Shown: positions 17,367 to 24,990 of the stretch, piece by piece
Layout: every line of letters begins with the position of its first letter
Numbering within the stretch: the first letter of the stretch is position 1
From: Paenibacillus profundus
GTDB lineage: Bacteria; Bacillota; Bacilli; Paenibacillales; Paenibacillaceae
Assembly: GCF_021369635.1 (NCBI RefSeq)
Contig: NZ_JAJNBZ010000007.1
Coordinates: 124,001 to 188,000, forward strand
Length of the DNA stretch: 64,000 nt
Direction: 5' to 3'
Position numbers and translations under genes: made by a program
Notes under the pieces: model-generated
What the model was told of the DNA's origin: nothing
What the model saw: the letters and a program-made list of their open reading frames with translations, nothing else
Databases searched by the model: none

Positions 17367-18350
17367 ATGAAAGACAATTGGGAAAGAACGGAAGCTCCTG
17401 TAGCACTTAACTTGCTTGAAATCGAGGCGCTGGTCGGCCCCTTATTTAACAGCAAACGACTGACTGCTGCAACACGAATTAGCGAAGGATACAGCAATAC
17501 CAACTATAAGATCCAACTTGACGGAATAGATAAGCCCTACGTGCTTCGCTTATATAGGGGAGGCGAAGAGGTGGCGGACAAAGAACTTGCAATTTCCCGG
17601 TTCGTTCAGGACACCGTCCCTGTCCCGCATATTCTGTGTGCCGATATGAGCTGCACCAGATTCGAGAGGCCGTGGGCCGTAGTCGAGTGGAAAGAAGGGG
17701 CGCTTTTGCGAGATGTGCTAAGAGAAGGCGCTGCCGAAGATGTCATTGCGACAGCGGCTTCCGTCGGCAGCAGCCTCGCCCAAATTCATGCCCATTCCTT
17801 TCCCGTAGCCGGATTTTTCGGTAAAAATCTCGATGTAACTCACTCTTTTAGGATGGATTCCGATCATTTTCTCGCTTTTATCGAGGATAGTCTTTTTGTA
17901 AAGAAATCTGGGTATTGGCTTGGGAAGGAGCTTGCGCAAGCGCTGTGGTCATTCAGCCAGCGATATGGTCCGCAGTTATCGGAGCAACTGGAAGCACCAG
18001 TTCTTGTCCATTCCGATTTTAACGGATTAAATATACTTATCCAGCAATCGCGAGGCTGCACCGTGTCGGCAGTATTGGATTGGGAATTCGCTTTTTCCGG
18101 AAGCCGGCTTGTGGATATCGCCAACATGTTACGCTATGAAGAGAACGACTCTACGTTTGAGCGCCATTTTATTCGTTCGTATGTGCAATCCGGCGGAGTT
18201 CTTCCTTCCAACTGGAAGCTGCTGTCTAAGTTAGAAGATCTAATTGCCTTATGTGATATGCTGAATCATTCGACGGCAGAGGCGCCAAACCGAGTGCTTG
18301 ATTTAAAACGGTTAGTCACTAAGACATTGCATGAATATGCACCTTTTTGA
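17367..18350 (+). CDS. APH family phosphotransferase
   Basis: 327-residue protein of the aminoglycoside phosphotransferase/choline kinase fold. Seen: N-terminal nucleotide-binding lobe (ISEGYSNTNYKIQLDG, VLRLYRGG), catalytic loop VLVHSDFNGLNILI (HxDxxxxN) and the metal-binding VLDWEFAFSGSRLVDIANML. The family phosphorylates small molecules including antibiotics, thiamine, homoserine or sugars; the substrate is not evident. The start is set at ATG 17367 with GAGGGAGG upstream; an in-frame ATG at 17334 lacks a site. The resistance role is not supported by context. Confidence 0.85.
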   Translation: MKDNWERTEAPVALNLLEIEALVGPLFNSKRLTAATRISEGYSNTNYKIQLDGIDKPYVLRLYRGGEEVADKELAISRFVQDTVPVPHILCADMSCTRFERPWAVVEWKEGALLRDVLREGAAEDVIATAASVGSSLAQIHAHSFPVAGFFGKNLDVTHSFRMDSDHFLAFIEDSLFVKKSGYWLGKELAQALWSFSQRYGPQLSEQLEAPVLVHSDFNGLNILIQQSRGCTVSAVLDWEFAFSGSRLVDIANMLRYEENDSTFERHFIRSYVQSGGVLPSNWKLLSKLEDLIALCDMLNHSTAEAPNRVLDLKRLVTKTLHEYAPF

Positions 18351-18399
18351 CGACTTTAGCGGAAACTGCAAGATTCGCGCCCTGTTTTTGCCACGGCCT

Positions 18400-18513
18400 T
18401 TGATGAAATCCGTCCGATTTACCCGGTTCGAACGGTTTGGTTGCCGTTCCTAGGGGCGCAGGTACGGGAGTACAAGGCATTGGCGATATCGTTCGGACCA
18501 GCAGATTTCAAAT
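18400..18513 (+). pseudogene. Possible remnant of an unidentified gene's 3' end
   Basis: A frame without a start reads AFDEIRPIYPVRTVWLPFLG, then AQVREYKALAISFGPADFK and a TGA at 18511-18513. It looks protein-like and may be the C-terminal end of a lost gene behind the phosphotransferase. Family not recognised; low confidence. Confidence 0.25.
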
Positions 18514-18731
18514 GATTATCTTCGTTTCGGCTGCAAGAAATATATTTACTACTACATATTTCCCTTCTTGTGCACACACTTCCTCTCATATATCGCATTC
18601 TATGTTTGCGTTGATTTTCAATTATATAAAAATCTCTTTTTTTATTATTTAAATTTTAATAAAGATACTTGTATATATGGATAAATTATGTAATGATGGA
18701 AAAGGAATAGATAGTATGGGAGGGTAAATAT

Positions 18732-19169
18732 ATGAAATTTTTGACGAAAGGCAGAATCAGTCTGATTCTTTCTGTTTCAATTGTAACAATGGCACTAGCA
18801 CCAACGATTTCACTGGCAGCTGAAAGGCAACAGCAAAAACAACATGCAAGCAATACAAGTATGTCTACTTCAATTCACTATTCTCCTAGCACTAATTCTA
18901 ATTCGTATGAAACTTCCGGTGTAGTCACATGGACGATGAAGACTATTAAACATGCTTTAAGAATCGGAGGATGGGCCTTAGAACCTTTTCTCAAACTATT
19001 TAACAAAGAGATGGCTAAAAACGTAAGAAAGTATTCATCGAAAATGGCTGATGCGCTTGACTCTATTGAGAAATGGACAGAAGGGGCAATAGTGAAAGCA
19101 GCAGTTGCGGTTAAAGTTCCAAAAGATGTTGCTGAGGCAATTGCAAAAGTAATTATGACATTGATATAA
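18732..19169 (+). CDS. Small secreted helical protein, bacteriocin-like candidate
   Basis: 145 residues: a signal peptide (ISLILSVSIVTMALAPTISL, cleavage probably after LAA), a Ser/Asn/Gln-rich linker of about 45 residues, then a lysine-rich amphipathic region (WTMKTIKHALRIGGWALEPF, KYSSKMADALDSIEKWTEGA) ending in a hydrophobic helix AVKVPKDVAEAIAKVIMTLI. There are no cysteines. Coding DNA is distinctly AT-rich compared with neighbours, which suggests transfer. GGGAGGG precedes the ATG. A terminator follows, then a membrane-protein gene. I do not recognise a characterised family; a membrane-active peptide precursor is one possibility. Confidence 0.75.
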   Translation: MKFLTKGRISLILSVSIVTMALAPTISLAAERQQQKQHASNTSMSTSIHYSPSTNSNSYETSGVVTWTMKTIKHALRIGGWALEPFLKLFNKEMAKNVRKYSSKMADALDSIEKWTEGAIVKAAVAVKVPKDVAEAIAKVIMTLI

Positions 19170-19171
19170 TA

Positions 19172-19210
19172 AATGAAGAAGCCAACTTTAAGGAGTTGGC
19201 TTCTTCATTT
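19172..19210 (+). terminator. Terminator between the secreted and membrane protein genes
   Basis: AATGAAGAAGCCAACT pairs perfectly with AGTTGGCTTCTTCATT around an eight-base loop, then TTATT. The 16-bp stem would work in both directions. Confidence 0.85.
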
Positions 19211-19241
19211 ATTAGCCACATCATAACGAGAGAGGTAAAAA

Positions 19242-19685
19242 ATGAAAAGAAAAAAGGAAATGTTAAAAGAGATAATTCCCATCATTATTGTAGGTGTTTT
19301 ATTGCTTTCTATACTGATTGGAGTTGTTTGTTTTTTTCTTTTTTTTAATATCGGCATTTTCGAATTATTAGGAGTCGAATATGAATCATGGACGTCGATA
19401 TTAATGTTTTTTGGTTTTTCATTGATTGCCGATGCTATTGTCAATGTGATTTTAATATTTTTTAAAGCCAGATACTTTCATAAAACCGGGCGAATTGTCA
19501 AGAAGCGGCACGCCGCCATTTTTCGGATTTTACTCGACTTTTCTGCTGTTCATATTATTGATGAATTGATGACCTCGGTTCACTTCTCTATTCTTTCTGA
19601 GATTGGTTTTGTGCTCATTATATATCTGATTGATGCATCCATATCTTCGAGCAAACGCGAGTCAGATAAACCAAGAAATGAATAA
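19242..19685 (+). CDS. Small membrane protein, YrvL-like
   Basis: 147 residues with four predicted membrane helices: IIPIIIVGVLLLSILIGVVC plus FFLFFN, then ILMFFGFSLIADAIVNVILI, a region around IFRILLDFSAVHIIDELM and FSILSEIGFVLIIYLIDA. Size, topology and the LLGVEYESW segment resemble YrvL-type regulatory membrane proteins, a loose match. GAGAGG precedes the ATG. AT-rich like the preceding secreted-protein gene. Position behind a small secreted protein would also fit an immunity protein; this is inference. Confidence 0.7.
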   Translation: MKRKKEMLKEIIPIIIVGVLLLSILIGVVCFFLFFNIGIFELLGVEYESWTSILMFFGFSLIADAIVNVILIFFKARYFHKTGRIVKKRHAAIFRILLDFSAVHIIDELMTSVHFSILSEIGFVLIIYLIDASISSSKRESDKPRNE

Positions 19686-20001
19686 GCTGCATGAGTTGAA
19701 GAGCTTTGCCGTACCTGCTTATTTTCCCGCCCCTGCTTCGTATGTAGATCCTGTATCCGTATCTTGTTTTTAGTGGCTCGAGCCAGTAGTTTAAATGCTC
19801 TCACTTCGTTTTTTTCGAGTTTTGCAAGAAATTCCGTAGGAGAATAGCCGTACAATTATTTTGGAGGAAAAGAAGGAGCGGATATCGCCAGCCCGTTCAA
19901 TTATAGGGAATTTATGCATTTTTTGAAGCCGCGTATCTTTTTCAATCGTTCATACGTTTACTTAGTGTAAATGATGGACTTAGCAAAGGAGGGCCCTTTC
20001 C
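19686..20001 (+). other. Intergenic region upstream of the ECF sigma gene
   Basis: 316 bases with no convincing gene. A minus-strand frame from 19855 (TTG start, no ribosome binding site) overlaps the membrane-protein gene by 106 bases and is not accepted. The sigma gene's promoter must lie here, but I cannot place it with confidence. Confidence 0.3.
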
Positions 20002-20736
20002 ATGGCCTTTGTGAAATCCGATTTCCAATCATCCGAAGCTGAGGTGCATGCTGCTCTTATTGGGGCGCTCCCTTCGCTCCGGAACTATTGTCTATCCCTG
20101 ACTGCTTCGAAGTGGGAAGCGGAGGATCTCGTTCAGGAAGCTTGCCTCAAGGCGTTGCCGGCTTTACGCCGCACAGGCGGCGAATCAGTTCATCCCGAAG
20201 CTTACTTGCTGCGGACAGCCAAGCATGCCTGGATTGACCGCATCCGCAAGGAGCGTGCCGCTAAGCGGCTTCAAGACGCGACGGAACTTCCGGTTGAGTC
20301 AGGCGTCGATACCCGACTGGAGCTGGAGTCCGCGTTGTGGATTATGCTCAAGCACTTGTCGCCGCTGCAGCGGACCGTATTTCTGCTGAGGGTGGCGTTC
20401 GGATACACATCAGCCGATACCGCAACACTGCTCAACACTACGGAAGGAGCGATTAAGTCAGCGCTTCATCGTGCCCGCACAGTGCTTGGATCCTTCGGCG
20501 ACTCCGAAGCCGAACGGCTTCCCGACCCATGGGATCAGGACGCGGAACAAGAGCTGTTGAAAGCTTATCTGTCCGCATTCCGCAATGGTGATGCGAACCG
20601 GCTCGTCGCTTTGGGAATGAACGATATCATCGAGCCTGTTGTATGCATAGGGACAGTGCTCGAGCACCGCGCCCGCCGCAGTCAGGGAATGGGGACAAAC
20701 ACCGTCTACAGCTTCCATTCCATGTTGGCGGCATAA
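20002..20736 (+). CDS. ECF-type RNA polymerase sigma factor with C-terminal extension
   Basis: 244 residues. Region 2 is at 23-90 (LRNYCLSLTASKWEAEDLVQ, ACLKALPALRR, AYLLRTAKHAWIDRIRKERA). Region 4 is at 105-160 (HLSPLQRTVFLLRVAFGYTS, NTTEGAIKSALHRARTVL). A further ~70 residues begin AEQELLKAYLSAFRNGDANR, the opening of a SnoaL/NTF2-like domain as in extended ECF factors, but the end is short and diverges, so the extension looks truncated. AAAGGAGGG precedes the ATG. Only 18 bases separate it from clpP, so the two are co-transcribed. No anti-sigma gene is adjacent. Confidence 0.88.
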   Translation: MAFVKSDFQSSEAEVHAALIGALPSLRNYCLSLTASKWEAEDLVQEACLKALPALRRTGGESVHPEAYLLRTAKHAWIDRIRKERAAKRLQDATELPVESGVDTRLELESALWIMLKHLSPLQRTVFLLRVAFGYTSADTATLLNTTEGAIKSALHRARTVLGSFGDSEAERLPDPWDQDAEQELLKAYLSAFRNGDANRLVALGMNDIIEPVVCIGTVLEHRARRSQGMGTNTVYSFHSMLAA

Positions 20737-20754
20737 TGAAAGGAGAAGCGTCCC

Positions 20755-21330
20755 ATGAATTTAGTACCGTATGTGGTAGAGCAGACCAGCCGGGGAGAGC
20801 GCAGCTACGATATTTATTCCCGGCTCTTAAGCGACAGAATCGTCATGGTATCCGGAGAAATTGAAGATCAGATGGCCAATTCGATTGTGGCTCAGCTGCT
20901 GTTTTTAGCCGCAGAGAACCCCGAAAAGGATATTCAAATGTACATTAACAGTCCGGGAGGCTCGGTGACCTCCGGTTTCTCCATTTATGATACGATGCGC
21001 TTCATTAAGCCTGATGTATCTACAATCTGCATAGGGATGGCGGCAAGCTTTGGCGCCGTTCTGCTCGCGGGAGGCGCGAAGGGCAAGCGGCTGTCGCTCG
21101 CGAACAGCGAGGTGATGATTCACCAGCCGCTCGGCGGGGTGCGTGGGCAGGCGGCTGACATCCAGATTCATGCTGATTGGATCATAAAGACCCGGCACAA
21201 GATTAATCGCGTCCTCTCTGAGCATACCGGCCAGCCAATCGAACGGATTGAGCAGGATACGGACCGCGATCGATTTTTGGATGCGGAGGAGGCTGTAAAA
21301 TACGGGTTGATCGACCGGATCGTCCAGTAA
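20755..21330 (+). CDS. clpP: ATP-dependent Clp protease proteolytic subunit (probable paralogue)
   Basis: 191-residue ClpP serine protease subunit forming the double-heptamer chamber with ClpX/ClpC. The catalytic triad is intact and at the same numbers as B. subtilis ClpP: Ser98 ([11 protein letters not shown]), His123 (MIHQPLGG) and Asp172 (DTDRDRF). The usual MAASMGA is MAASFGA. The start [20 protein letters not shown] is typical. AAAGGAG precedes the ATG. Its place directly behind an ECF sigma gene is unlike the housekeeping copy, so I infer a second, sigma-linked ClpP. Whether another copy exists cannot be seen here. Confidence 0.92.
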   Translation: MNLVPYVVEQTSRGERSYDIYSRLLSDRIVMVSGEIEDQMANSIVAQLLFLAAENPEKDIQMYINSPGGSVTSGFSIYDTMRFIKPDVSTICIGMAASFGAVLLAGGAKGKRLSLANSEVMIHQPLGGVRGQAADIQIHADWIIKTRHKINRVLSEHTGQPIERIEQDTDRDRFLDAEEAVKYGLIDRIVQ

Positions 21331-21351
21331 TAAAGGTATAACACAACCGAT

Positions 21352-21389
21352 AAACCAATCGAACTCGATATTGTTCGATTGGTTTTTTT
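21352..21389 (+). terminator. Terminator of the sigma-clpP operon
   Basis: AAACCAATCGAA pairs perfectly with TTCGATTGGTTT and is followed by a seven-T run. Confidence 0.9.
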
Positions 21390-21496
21390 GTGCGTTGTTT
21401 TGGACTAGTGCGGATTTATGGAATAATCATGCAAATAAGCATTGCTTTTTAGAGTAAATATAATTACTATATAAAGTAACAAAGGAGGGAGTATAA

Positions 21497-22561
21497 GTGA
21501 GTGAGCATTTACAGTTGAATGTTCCATTGCTGCGGCGGCGGGTTCCGAATCTGACCGTAGCGGCCAAGGCAGCCGGGTTGAGGCCAGCTACCGTATCGAA
21601 CCTGTGTACCGGCAAAATACCCGTTGGGCGAGCGGAAGTCCGAACGTTGGTTACTCTCGCCGCGCTTGCCGGCTGTACATTAGATGAATTGATCATTCGG
21701 GGGAGTGGGATGGGCATGATCGAGACAGGCGTAAAAACGTTGGATTTGTTCGCTCCGCTTGTGCGGGGCGGTACGGTCGGTCTGGTCGCGCGGCCAGGGA
21801 TGGGACAGCTGGTCGTCCTGGCGGAAATCTTCCATCGGCTTCGCCAGCGCGGGTTCACAGCCGTGTTCTGGATGCCCGCGGATGAAAGCGCCGGGGTTAG
21901 CGATGCGGTCGATGCGGCCGATATTACATGCAGGTCGATGGATGAGGTGTATGAGCATATCTCGAGCTTGCGTAACGAACGGGATGTCTTTCTCGGAGCC
22001 GACCGCGAAGTAGTGCTGTCGGGAGAACTGCTGGCTTTGCAGGAGCGGCTGCAGGGACCGGGAGAACGGCCGGTCACGATTACGCTCGTGGATACTCGCG
22101 GTGAGTCCGTCGACGCCGAGCTGCCATATGGACCGCTCGATACACTATGGCGGTTCGACATGGGGCTGTCGAGCCGCAGATTATTCCCTGCGGTGGATCC
22201 GATTGCTTCCACTTCTACGATTTTGGAGGGGGCCCAGCTAGAGGCGACCCACTTGACGGTTCAACAACGCGCGCGGAAGCTGCTGCGCCGTTATCGGGAA
22301 TTGCACGCGCTCGTCACTGTGCACGGATTGGAGCATATCCCAGACAACGAAGTCGAGACGTATCGCCGCGGAGAGCGATTGGAAGCCTTTCTCACCCAGC
22401 CGTTCTATATCGCGGAGCCTTATACGAACAAGAAGGGCGAATGGATATCGCTGCAGGATACGCTGGAAGACGTGCGGCGCATCTTGGATGGCGGCGCAGA
22501 CGATTACGAGGCAGGCAAATTAATGTACATCGGCCGTTTGGGCGCGGATGGAAGCTCATAA
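21497..22561 (+). CDS. HTH domain fused to a degenerate F1-ATPase beta-subunit-like domain
   Basis: 354 residues. Residues 1-68 look like an XRE-type helix-turn-helix (LTVAAKAAGLRPATVSNLCT, then TLVTLAALAGCTLDEL). From about residue 75 the protein follows the nucleotide-binding and C-terminal parts of ATP synthase beta: IETGVKTLDLFAPLVRGG, DVFLGADREVVLSGELLALQ, LFPAVDPIASTSTIL, a helical region where beta has DELSEED (here LEHIPDNEVETY), and AFLTQPFYIAEPYTNKKGEW. The P-loop, GGAGVGKT in true beta, is ARPGMGQL (98-105) with the Lys lost; the catalytic Glu block is also absent. It is therefore probably a non-hydrolysing regulator. AAAGGAGGG precedes the start. The next gene follows within 100 bases. 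Confidence 0.8.
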   Translation: MSEHLQLNVPLLRRRVPNLTVAAKAAGLRPATVSNLCTGKIPVGRAEVRTLVTLAALAGCTLDELIIRGSGMGMIETGVKTLDLFAPLVRGGTVGLVARPGMGQLVVLAEIFHRLRQRGFTAVFWMPADESAGVSDAVDAADITCRSMDEVYEHISSLRNERDVFLGADREVVLSGELLALQERLQGPGERPVTITLVDTRGESVDAELPYGPLDTLWRFDMGLSSRRLFPAVDPIASTSTILEGAQLEATHLTVQQRARKLLRRYRELHALVTVHGLEHIPDNEVETYRRGERLEAFLTQPFYIAEPYTNKKGEWISLQDTLEDVRRILDGGADDYEAGKLMYIGRLGADGSS

Positions 22562-22660
22562 GGTCAAAGGATGGAATAATACGGCAAGGGACAAGGAGAT
22601 TTGAGGCATAGACGGCAGCTTGAAAGGTTGAATCGATGATTATAGAATGAGGTGATTGAA

Positions 22661-22915
22661 GTGCAGCCTGATTACTATTACGCACAGAAACAGATCGAGA
22701 TGGAACAGGCCGCTATCGAGCTGGAAGCGCGAACGATGTGGATGCGGCCGAAGCAGAGCGCGGCAGGAACGCAGCTGGGTGAAGTGCACGATAAAGCGAT
22801 GCGCGTGCTCGTTGAATTGCTCGATTCCGAGCACGAGGAGCATCGACTGCGCGCCGCGGAAACGATTATGCGGCTTTCGGGAACCAAGAGGCAGCGGTAC
22901 CGGTTTGGATTATAA
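22661..22915 (+). CDS. Small hypothetical protein behind the HTH/F1-beta-like gene
   Basis: 84 residues, mostly helical and charged (YYYAQKQIEMEQAAIELEAR, HDKAMRVLVELLDSEHEEHR, LRAAETIMRLSG). The C-terminal half resembles a single HEAT-like helix pair. GTG 22661 has GAGG eight bases upstream. It lies 99 bases behind the HTH/F1-beta-like gene on the same strand and before a terminator, so a shared transcript is likely. No family recognised. Confidence 0.65.
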   Translation: MQPDYYYAQKQIEMEQAAIELEARTMWMRPKQSAAGTQLGEVHDKAMRVLVELLDSEHEEHRLRAAETIMRLSGTKRQRYRFGL

Positions 22916-22934
22916 TCGAATTGTAAGTACTGCT

Positions 22935-22970
22935 GAGCCTGACGGTATTATTGCCGCCAGGTTCTTTTTC
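22935..22970 (+). terminator. Rho-independent terminator
   Basis: GAGCCTGACGG pairs with CCGCCAGGTTC (wobbles allowed), followed by TTTTTC. Confidence 0.75.
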
Positions 22971-22999
22971 AATCCCCAAAGTTGAGAGGATGTACTGAC

Positions 23000-23040
23000 T
23001 TGACAAGAGTATAAAAATATAATATCTTTAATTCAAGATA
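23000..23040 (+). promoter_or_regulatory. Promoter and MhqR-type operator 1
   Basis: TTGACA at 23000-23005. The inverted repeat TATCTTTAATTCAAGATA (23023-23040) matches the B. subtilis MhqR box (TATCTCGAATTCGAGATA) at 15 of 18 positions and covers the expected -10 position. A TATAAT at 23018-23023 is only 12 bases from the -35, so the exact -10 is uncertain. Confidence 0.6.
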
Positions 23041-23076
23041 ATTAAAGTAAAGACTTTATCCGGGAGGTGACATGGA

Positions 23077-23232
23077 ATGAACCGTACGATGGATAATGAC
23101 CAGGGCGTTTCGCTTAAGCTGTTCGTCGTCCTTTCCAAAGTCTATCGGACCCTCATGGATCATGAGGTTTATGATATGAAACGTAATGGCGCCAGGAAGA
23201 CCGCAGAGTCATTCATGCCGAGAGTTCAATAA
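23077..23232 (+). pseudogene. Truncated MarR/MhqR-like regulator
   Basis: A 51-codon frame behind GGGAGGTGA reads GVSLKLFVVLSKVYRTLMDH, the first helix of MhqR-type MarR regulators. It then breaks off (YDMKRNGARKTAESFMPRVQ) and ends in TAA at 23230-23232. The winged helix and dimer helices, about 100 residues, are missing in all frames. It lies between two MhqR-like operators and before the quinone-detoxification genes, so it is the former local repressor. If no other copy exists in the genome, the operon would be constitutive (inference). Confidence 0.7.
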
Positions 23233-23278
23233 GGATAGTCTCACAATCCTATTTAGCAGCGGAACTTTTTTGGAATGA

Positions 23279-23296
23279 TATCTCGAAATGAAGATA
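23279..23296 (+). promoter_or_regulatory. MhqR-type operator 2
   Basis: TATCTCGAAATGAAGATA is a second close match to the MhqR box, 109 bases upstream of the dioxygenase start and behind the truncated regulator. It implies a second controlled promoter for the structural genes. Confidence 0.55.
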
Positions 23297-23404
23297 ATAA
23301 GCATCGAACTAATAGGTAAATGATTTAAATGATTATGACGTTTTTAGGATAGGATACGGTTCGTTATCGGACTATATTGGTGAACGATAAAGGAGAGAAC
23401 ACAT

Positions 23405-24352
23405 ATGACATTGCAAACTGCAGGAATTCATCATATTACGGCCTTTGCAAGAGATCCGCAAGCAAACGTCGACTTTTACGCTGGAGTGCTTGGTCTGCGG
23501 CTCGTCAAGAAAACGATTAATTTCGATGCTCCTGAAGTATACCACCTTTACTTCGGCGATCATGCGGGAAGCCCAGGCACGATCATTACATTTTTCCCAT
23601 GGCCTAATTCGCGTAAAGGACGTATCGGTGGCGGTCAAGTGGGAATTACGACGTATGTCGTACCCCCAGGCTCGCTTCGTTTTTGGGAAGATCGCTTGAA
23701 GCGCTTCGGAATTTCGGTCATGAAAGCGACAAGGTTTGCGGAAGATTATCTTCAATTCTCGGACAATGAAGGGCTGCGGCTCGAACTCGTCGAACGACAA
23801 GCAGGTCCACATAGCGAGTGGACATTTGGTGGCATTCCGACCGACAAGGCGATTAAAGGGTTTGGCGGTGCCGTGTTATTCAGCACGAATACAGAGAAGA
23901 CGATAGATACACTCGAAAATATACTTGGATTAAAAAAAGTCGGAGAAGACGTCCAATATGCTCGTTTCCAGGCTGCAGGCGATCTTGGCAACCTCATTGA
24001 TGTGCCACTGACTAGCTTGGAGGCTGGAAATGGGGGTGCAGGCACCGTACACCATATTGCATGGCGCGCGAAAGACTTTGCGGAGCACGAGGAATGGAGA
24101 AACATAGTAGAGCAGAACAACTATCAATCGACGCCGATAATCGATCGTCAATATTTCAATGCCATCTATTTTCGGGAAGGAGGCGGCATCTTATTCGAAA
24201 TTGCGACGGATCCGCCAGGTTTTGCGCGCGATGAAGACGCAGACGCGTTAGGCGAGAAATTGATGCTGCCAAAATGGTTTGAACCGCATCGCTCTGCAAT
24301 TGAAGCAAACTTGCATCCGATCCAAGTACGTACATTGGAGGAGGGGAAATAA
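23405..24352 (+). CDS. Ring-cleaving dioxygenase (MhqO/MhqE-like, VOC superfamily)
   Basis: 315-residue extradiol-type dioxygenase made of two vicinal-oxygen-chelate modules, predicted to cleave hydroquinone or catechol rings. Seen: N-terminal GIHHITAFARDPQANVDFYA, with a metal-binding His, and in the second module GTVHHIAWRAKD and GILFEIATDPPG, giving the other His and the Glu. AAAGGAGA precedes the ATG. It is first of three genes; the stop overlaps the next start by one base (TAATG). MhqR-regulated homologues in B. subtilis protect against quinones and aromatic stress. Confidence 0.9.
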   Translation: MTLQTAGIHHITAFARDPQANVDFYAGVLGLRLVKKTINFDAPEVYHLYFGDHAGSPGTIITFFPWPNSRKGRIGGGQVGITTYVVPPGSLRFWEDRLKRFGISVMKATRFAEDYLQFSDNEGLRLELVERQAGPHSEWTFGGIPTDKAIKGFGGAVLFSTNTEKTIDTLENILGLKKVGEDVQYARFQAAGDLGNLIDVPLTSLEAGNGGAGTVHHIAWRAKDFAEHEEWRNIVEQNNYQSTPIIDRQYFNAIYFREGGGILFEIATDPPGFARDEDADALGEKLMLPKWFEPHRSAIEANLHPIQVRTLEEGK

Positions 24353-24963
24353 TGAAGCATATTTTCGAAAAGGGTGCCGATTCAAAGGCGCCGACGCTAG
24401 TTCTATTTCACGGAACCGGAGGAACGGAGCACGATTTGCTGCCGCTCGCCAACATCATTTCTCCTGAATCCTCAGTGCTCAGTCTCCGGGGCAATGTACT
24501 GGAACATGGGATGCCACGTTTTTTTAAACGGTTGGCCGAAGGCGTCTTCGATGAGGAAGATCTGATCTCCCGGACAAAAGAAGTGTACGATTTCTTGGAG
24601 CAGGCTGCTGATGAATATTCACTCGACAGAACGAACCTGGTTGCCGTCGGTTACTCCAACGGGGCTAATATTGCAGGCAGCCTGCTATTTCATTATAAAG
24701 CTGCATGGAAGGGCGCCATTCTCCATCATCCCATGGTTCCACGGAGAGGCATAGAGCTTCCTGGCTTATCAGACACCCCTATCTTTATTGGGGCGGGCAC
24801 AAATGACCCGATTTGTTCGCCTCAGGAAACAGAAGAGCTTAACAAGCTGCTCAGCGAAGCGGGTGCATCGGTTGCCATCCATTGGGAGCACTTCGGCCAT
24901 CAATTGACAGCTTCGGAGGCGGCAGCAGCAGCGACTTGGTTTCGGGAACAATTTTTGAAATAA
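24352..24963 (+). CDS. Alpha/beta hydrolase, MhqD-like carboxylesterase
   Basis: 203-residue serine esterase of the phospholipase/carboxylesterase group. Seen: oxyanion region LFHGTGGTEHDLLPLA, nucleophile GYSNG in VAVGYSNGANIAGSLLF, catalytic Asp in AGTNDPICSP and His in EHFGHQLT. Its order after the dioxygenase matches the B. subtilis mhqE-mhqD pair. The ATG shares a base with the preceding stop codon, so translation is coupled. It probably hydrolyses ring-cleavage or quinone-derived esters; the substrate is unknown. Confidence 0.9.
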   Translation: MKHIFEKGADSKAPTLVLFHGTGGTEHDLLPLANIISPESSVLSLRGNVLEHGMPRFFKRLAEGVFDEEDLISRTKEVYDFLEQAADEYSLDRTNLVAVGYSNGANIAGSLLFHYKAAWKGAILHHPMVPRRGIELPGLSDTPIFIGAGTNDPICSPQETEELNKLLSEAGASVAIHWEHFGHQLTASEAAAAATWFREQFLK

Positions 24964-24990
24964 TTGCGCAGGGTGAACAGGAGGATAGAT

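Noticed and set aside
17367-18350. Aminoglycoside resistance gene
   Set aside because: Only the general APH fold motifs are seen; nothing points to an antibiotic substrate, so the neutral name is kept.
19580-19855. 91-codon minus-strand frame (MYGYSPTEFLAKLEKNEV...)
   Set aside because: Overlaps the membrane-protein gene by 106 bases, has a TTG start without a ribosome binding site and no recognisable family. A transposase fragment was considered but not supported.
21427-22212. 261-codon minus-strand frame
   Set aside because: Antisense to the HTH/F1-beta-like gene; Ser/Arg/Thr-rich composition typical of a shadow frame.
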